From positions 2,443 through 37,896 of the forward strand of contig JAHFTQ010000003.1 of NCBI GenBank assembly GCA_023265455.1: 35,454 nucleotides of DNA, read 5' to 3'. Made by a program: the position numbers and the translations under genes. This stretch comes from Parachlamydiales bacterium. GTDB taxonomy: Bacteria > Chlamydiota > Chlamydiia > Chlamydiales > Rhabdochlamydiaceae. Within the stretch, counting starts at the first letter, position 1. Each line of letters opens with the position of its first letter. A model generated the notes under the pieces. That model was given only the letters and a program-made list of their open reading frames with translations. It ran no database searches and had not been told where the DNA came from. Below, piece after piece: positions 34,308-35,454 of this stretch.

Positions 34308-35454
34308 TTAATTGAGAGTTAATTTTAGATACTTCCAGCCATCAAAATGACTGACCATGATGCTTTGATGAGCATTTAGCGCTCGGATGCCGCATTGGAC
34401 ATCGGTGTTATCGAGCCGCTTTCCTTTCACCGAACAAGTGGCTTGATGGAAAAGGAAATGATCTATCGCCGCAAAATCAATTTTGCATAAGGGGCAAGGC
34501 GTTGCATGGTACACTTCCGCCATGTTAAATGTTCCCAGACCCAGAGTTAACCATTGAGTTTGATCTTTCTTAGCACAGGCAGCGGCTACACATTTTGCCA
34601 CAACAGAAAGGCCTTTTAAGAGGGTTGCTGGCAGTGTAGAGGCATCGATAACGAAAGCTCCAGGAAGGGGGGCATAAGGAGAGACTCTCGTAGGAAAATC
34701 GACGGCGAGTTCGATCCAAAACCGAGGAAGGGTTTGGGCTTCTTGAAAGACGACAAGTTCATCACAGACAGGAGCTTGGTTCTTATAACAGGGGTAGTAT
34801 TCCATGCAAAGAGGATGATCTGAAGTAGGCGCAACAGGAATATAATGGGCATTATAGGTCTGGTAAGCACCAGTTCCTTCGAGCTTTTTCATATCGGTTC
34901 CTCTTTGAGGATGAGGTTTATCATTCACAATCGGAAACGGCTCTTTCATTGACACCCAAGCCAGGAGAAGATTTCCAGAGTTATACATGGCTGCATACTT
35001 GGCGCTTGTTGTGAAGTAAACACCCCCACCAAAGTAGCCAGGATCTGTACTTTTAAATGTTCCTGCCATGGCATCAGGATTAAAAAAATGGTGCTTTCCA
35101 AAATAAGTAAATCCCGAAGAGGCGATTGAGTGGCAAACAGTGCCTGAAGTTCCATGCCAAACTGGAAGGACTCTAACATCAAAGTAGGTATCTGTTCGGC
35201 TCGTTCTTTTAATGGAAATAGGATAGAACTCGTTGACTTGCTCTTTCCACCGTTGAATGACTAAGGCTCTTTGGTCTTTTTCCGCCTCTTTGTCCCACTC
35301 AGGCTTAAATGTTTTTGCACGGGTATCAATTTTTTCGATGCCTGCTTCAAATTCCTTAGAAAGCGATGGCGTATGAATACAGAAAATCTTAGAGATGCCG
35401 TAGTTAGCAGGCTTTTGATGATTGAAATACGTCAAAATAAAGCGGCATTCAGGA
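34308..35454 (-). CDS. PARP-like ADP-ribosyltransferase with Cys-rich C-terminal module (5' end outside window)
   Basis: Transfers ADP-ribose from NAD+ by family. Numbering from an in-frame TTG at 35435, the PARP signature residues are H94 (LPVWHGTS, followed by SIASSGF), Y140 (FGGGVYFTTSAKYAAMY) and E226 (CDELVVFQEAQTLPRFWIEL), an H-Y-E triad in the right order and spacing. Residues ~275-375 match the C-terminal module of the ubiquitin-like neighbour: C282-x4-C287, GTFNMAE, C314-P-x-C317, C334-x2-KG and the end WKYLKLTLN. The frame has no stop up to the window edge and no good start, so the real N-terminus is probably missing. It is first of the three closely spaced genes seen here, 13 bp from the next. 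Confidence 0.8.
   Translation of the reverse strand, partial: PECRFILTYFNHQKPANYGISKIFCIHTPSLSKEFEAGIEKIDTRAKTFKPEWDKEAEKDQRALVIQRWKEQVNEFYPISIKRTSRTDTYFDVRVLPVWHGTSGTVCHSIASSGFTYFGKHHFFNPDAMAGTFKSTDPGYFGGGVYFTTSAKYAAMYNSGNLLLAWVSMKEPFPIVNDKPHPQRGTDMKKLEGTGAYQTYNAHYIPVAPTSDHPLCMEYYPCYKNQAPVCDELVVFQEAQTLPRFWIELAVDFPTRVSPYAPLPGAFVIDASTLPATLLKGLSVVAKCVAAACAKKDQTQWLTLGLGTFNMAEVYHATPCPLCKIDFAAIDHFLFHQATCSVKGKRLDNTDVQCGIRALNAHQSIMVSHFDGWKYLKLTLN

Overview
The window looks like chromosome of an environmental member of the Chlamydiota (a Parachlamydiales/Simkania/Waddlia-like amoeba symbiont). The main reason is the 2.6 kb Ser/Thr kinase gene at 5948-8587. Its start, kinase domain, long C-terminal half and C-terminal end resemble chlamydial PknD, and valS lies a few genes downstream, echoing the pknD-valS adjacency of Chlamydia. 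No species is named because that would be a guess. No rRNA, tRNA, CRISPR array or transposase was seen.

Region 1 (1-5902, minus strand): trpS is followed by a tandem array of three paralogous surface proteins, the last cut by the window edge. Each begins with a short signal-like segment; the two complete copies carry an N-terminal inverse-autotransporter-type beta-barrel followed by a parallel beta-helix passenger. The barrels are nearly identical, the passengers differ, and one copy carries a Pro/Ala-rich linker made of 90-bp repeats.

Region 2 (5948-19300, plus strand): pknD overlaps an FAD-dependent aromatic-ring-type monooxygenase gene. Then come a 36-residue-repeat membrane protein, a small helical protein and valS. 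A small membrane protein leads into a tight cluster of sugar-phosphate transferase, galE-type epimerase, an MreD-like membrane protein, an inositol-monophosphatase-family enzyme and folD, most of which abut or overlap.

Region 3 (19297-26888, plus strand): a ~199-bp palindromic element with 15-bp terminal inverted repeats separates folD from an unusual fusion of a dicarboxylate/amino-acid:cation symporter and a periplasmic substrate-binding domain. Two paralogous large helical proteins with membrane segments at both ends follow. They flank a secreted seven-bladed YVTN beta-propeller and a small unknown protein with a clear terminator.

Region 4 (26946-35454, minus strand): this accessory island is the most interesting part. 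In transcription order it encodes: (a) a PARP-like ADP-ribosyltransferase (5' end outside the window); (b) a protein with an internal ubiquitin-like domain; (c) a 1470-residue trypsin-NACHT-HEAT protein; (d) a Fic AMP-transferase-type protein with an AbiEi-like N-terminal winged helix; (e) a HipB-like HTH protein. Proteins (a) and (b) end in the same Cys-rich, probably zinc-binding, module. The first three genes are separated by only 6-13 bp. I infer an NLR-like sensor/protease operating with an ADP-ribosyltransferase and a ubiquitin-like partner, either as an immune (abortive-infection type) system or as a set of host-directed effectors. Sequence alone cannot separate these two.
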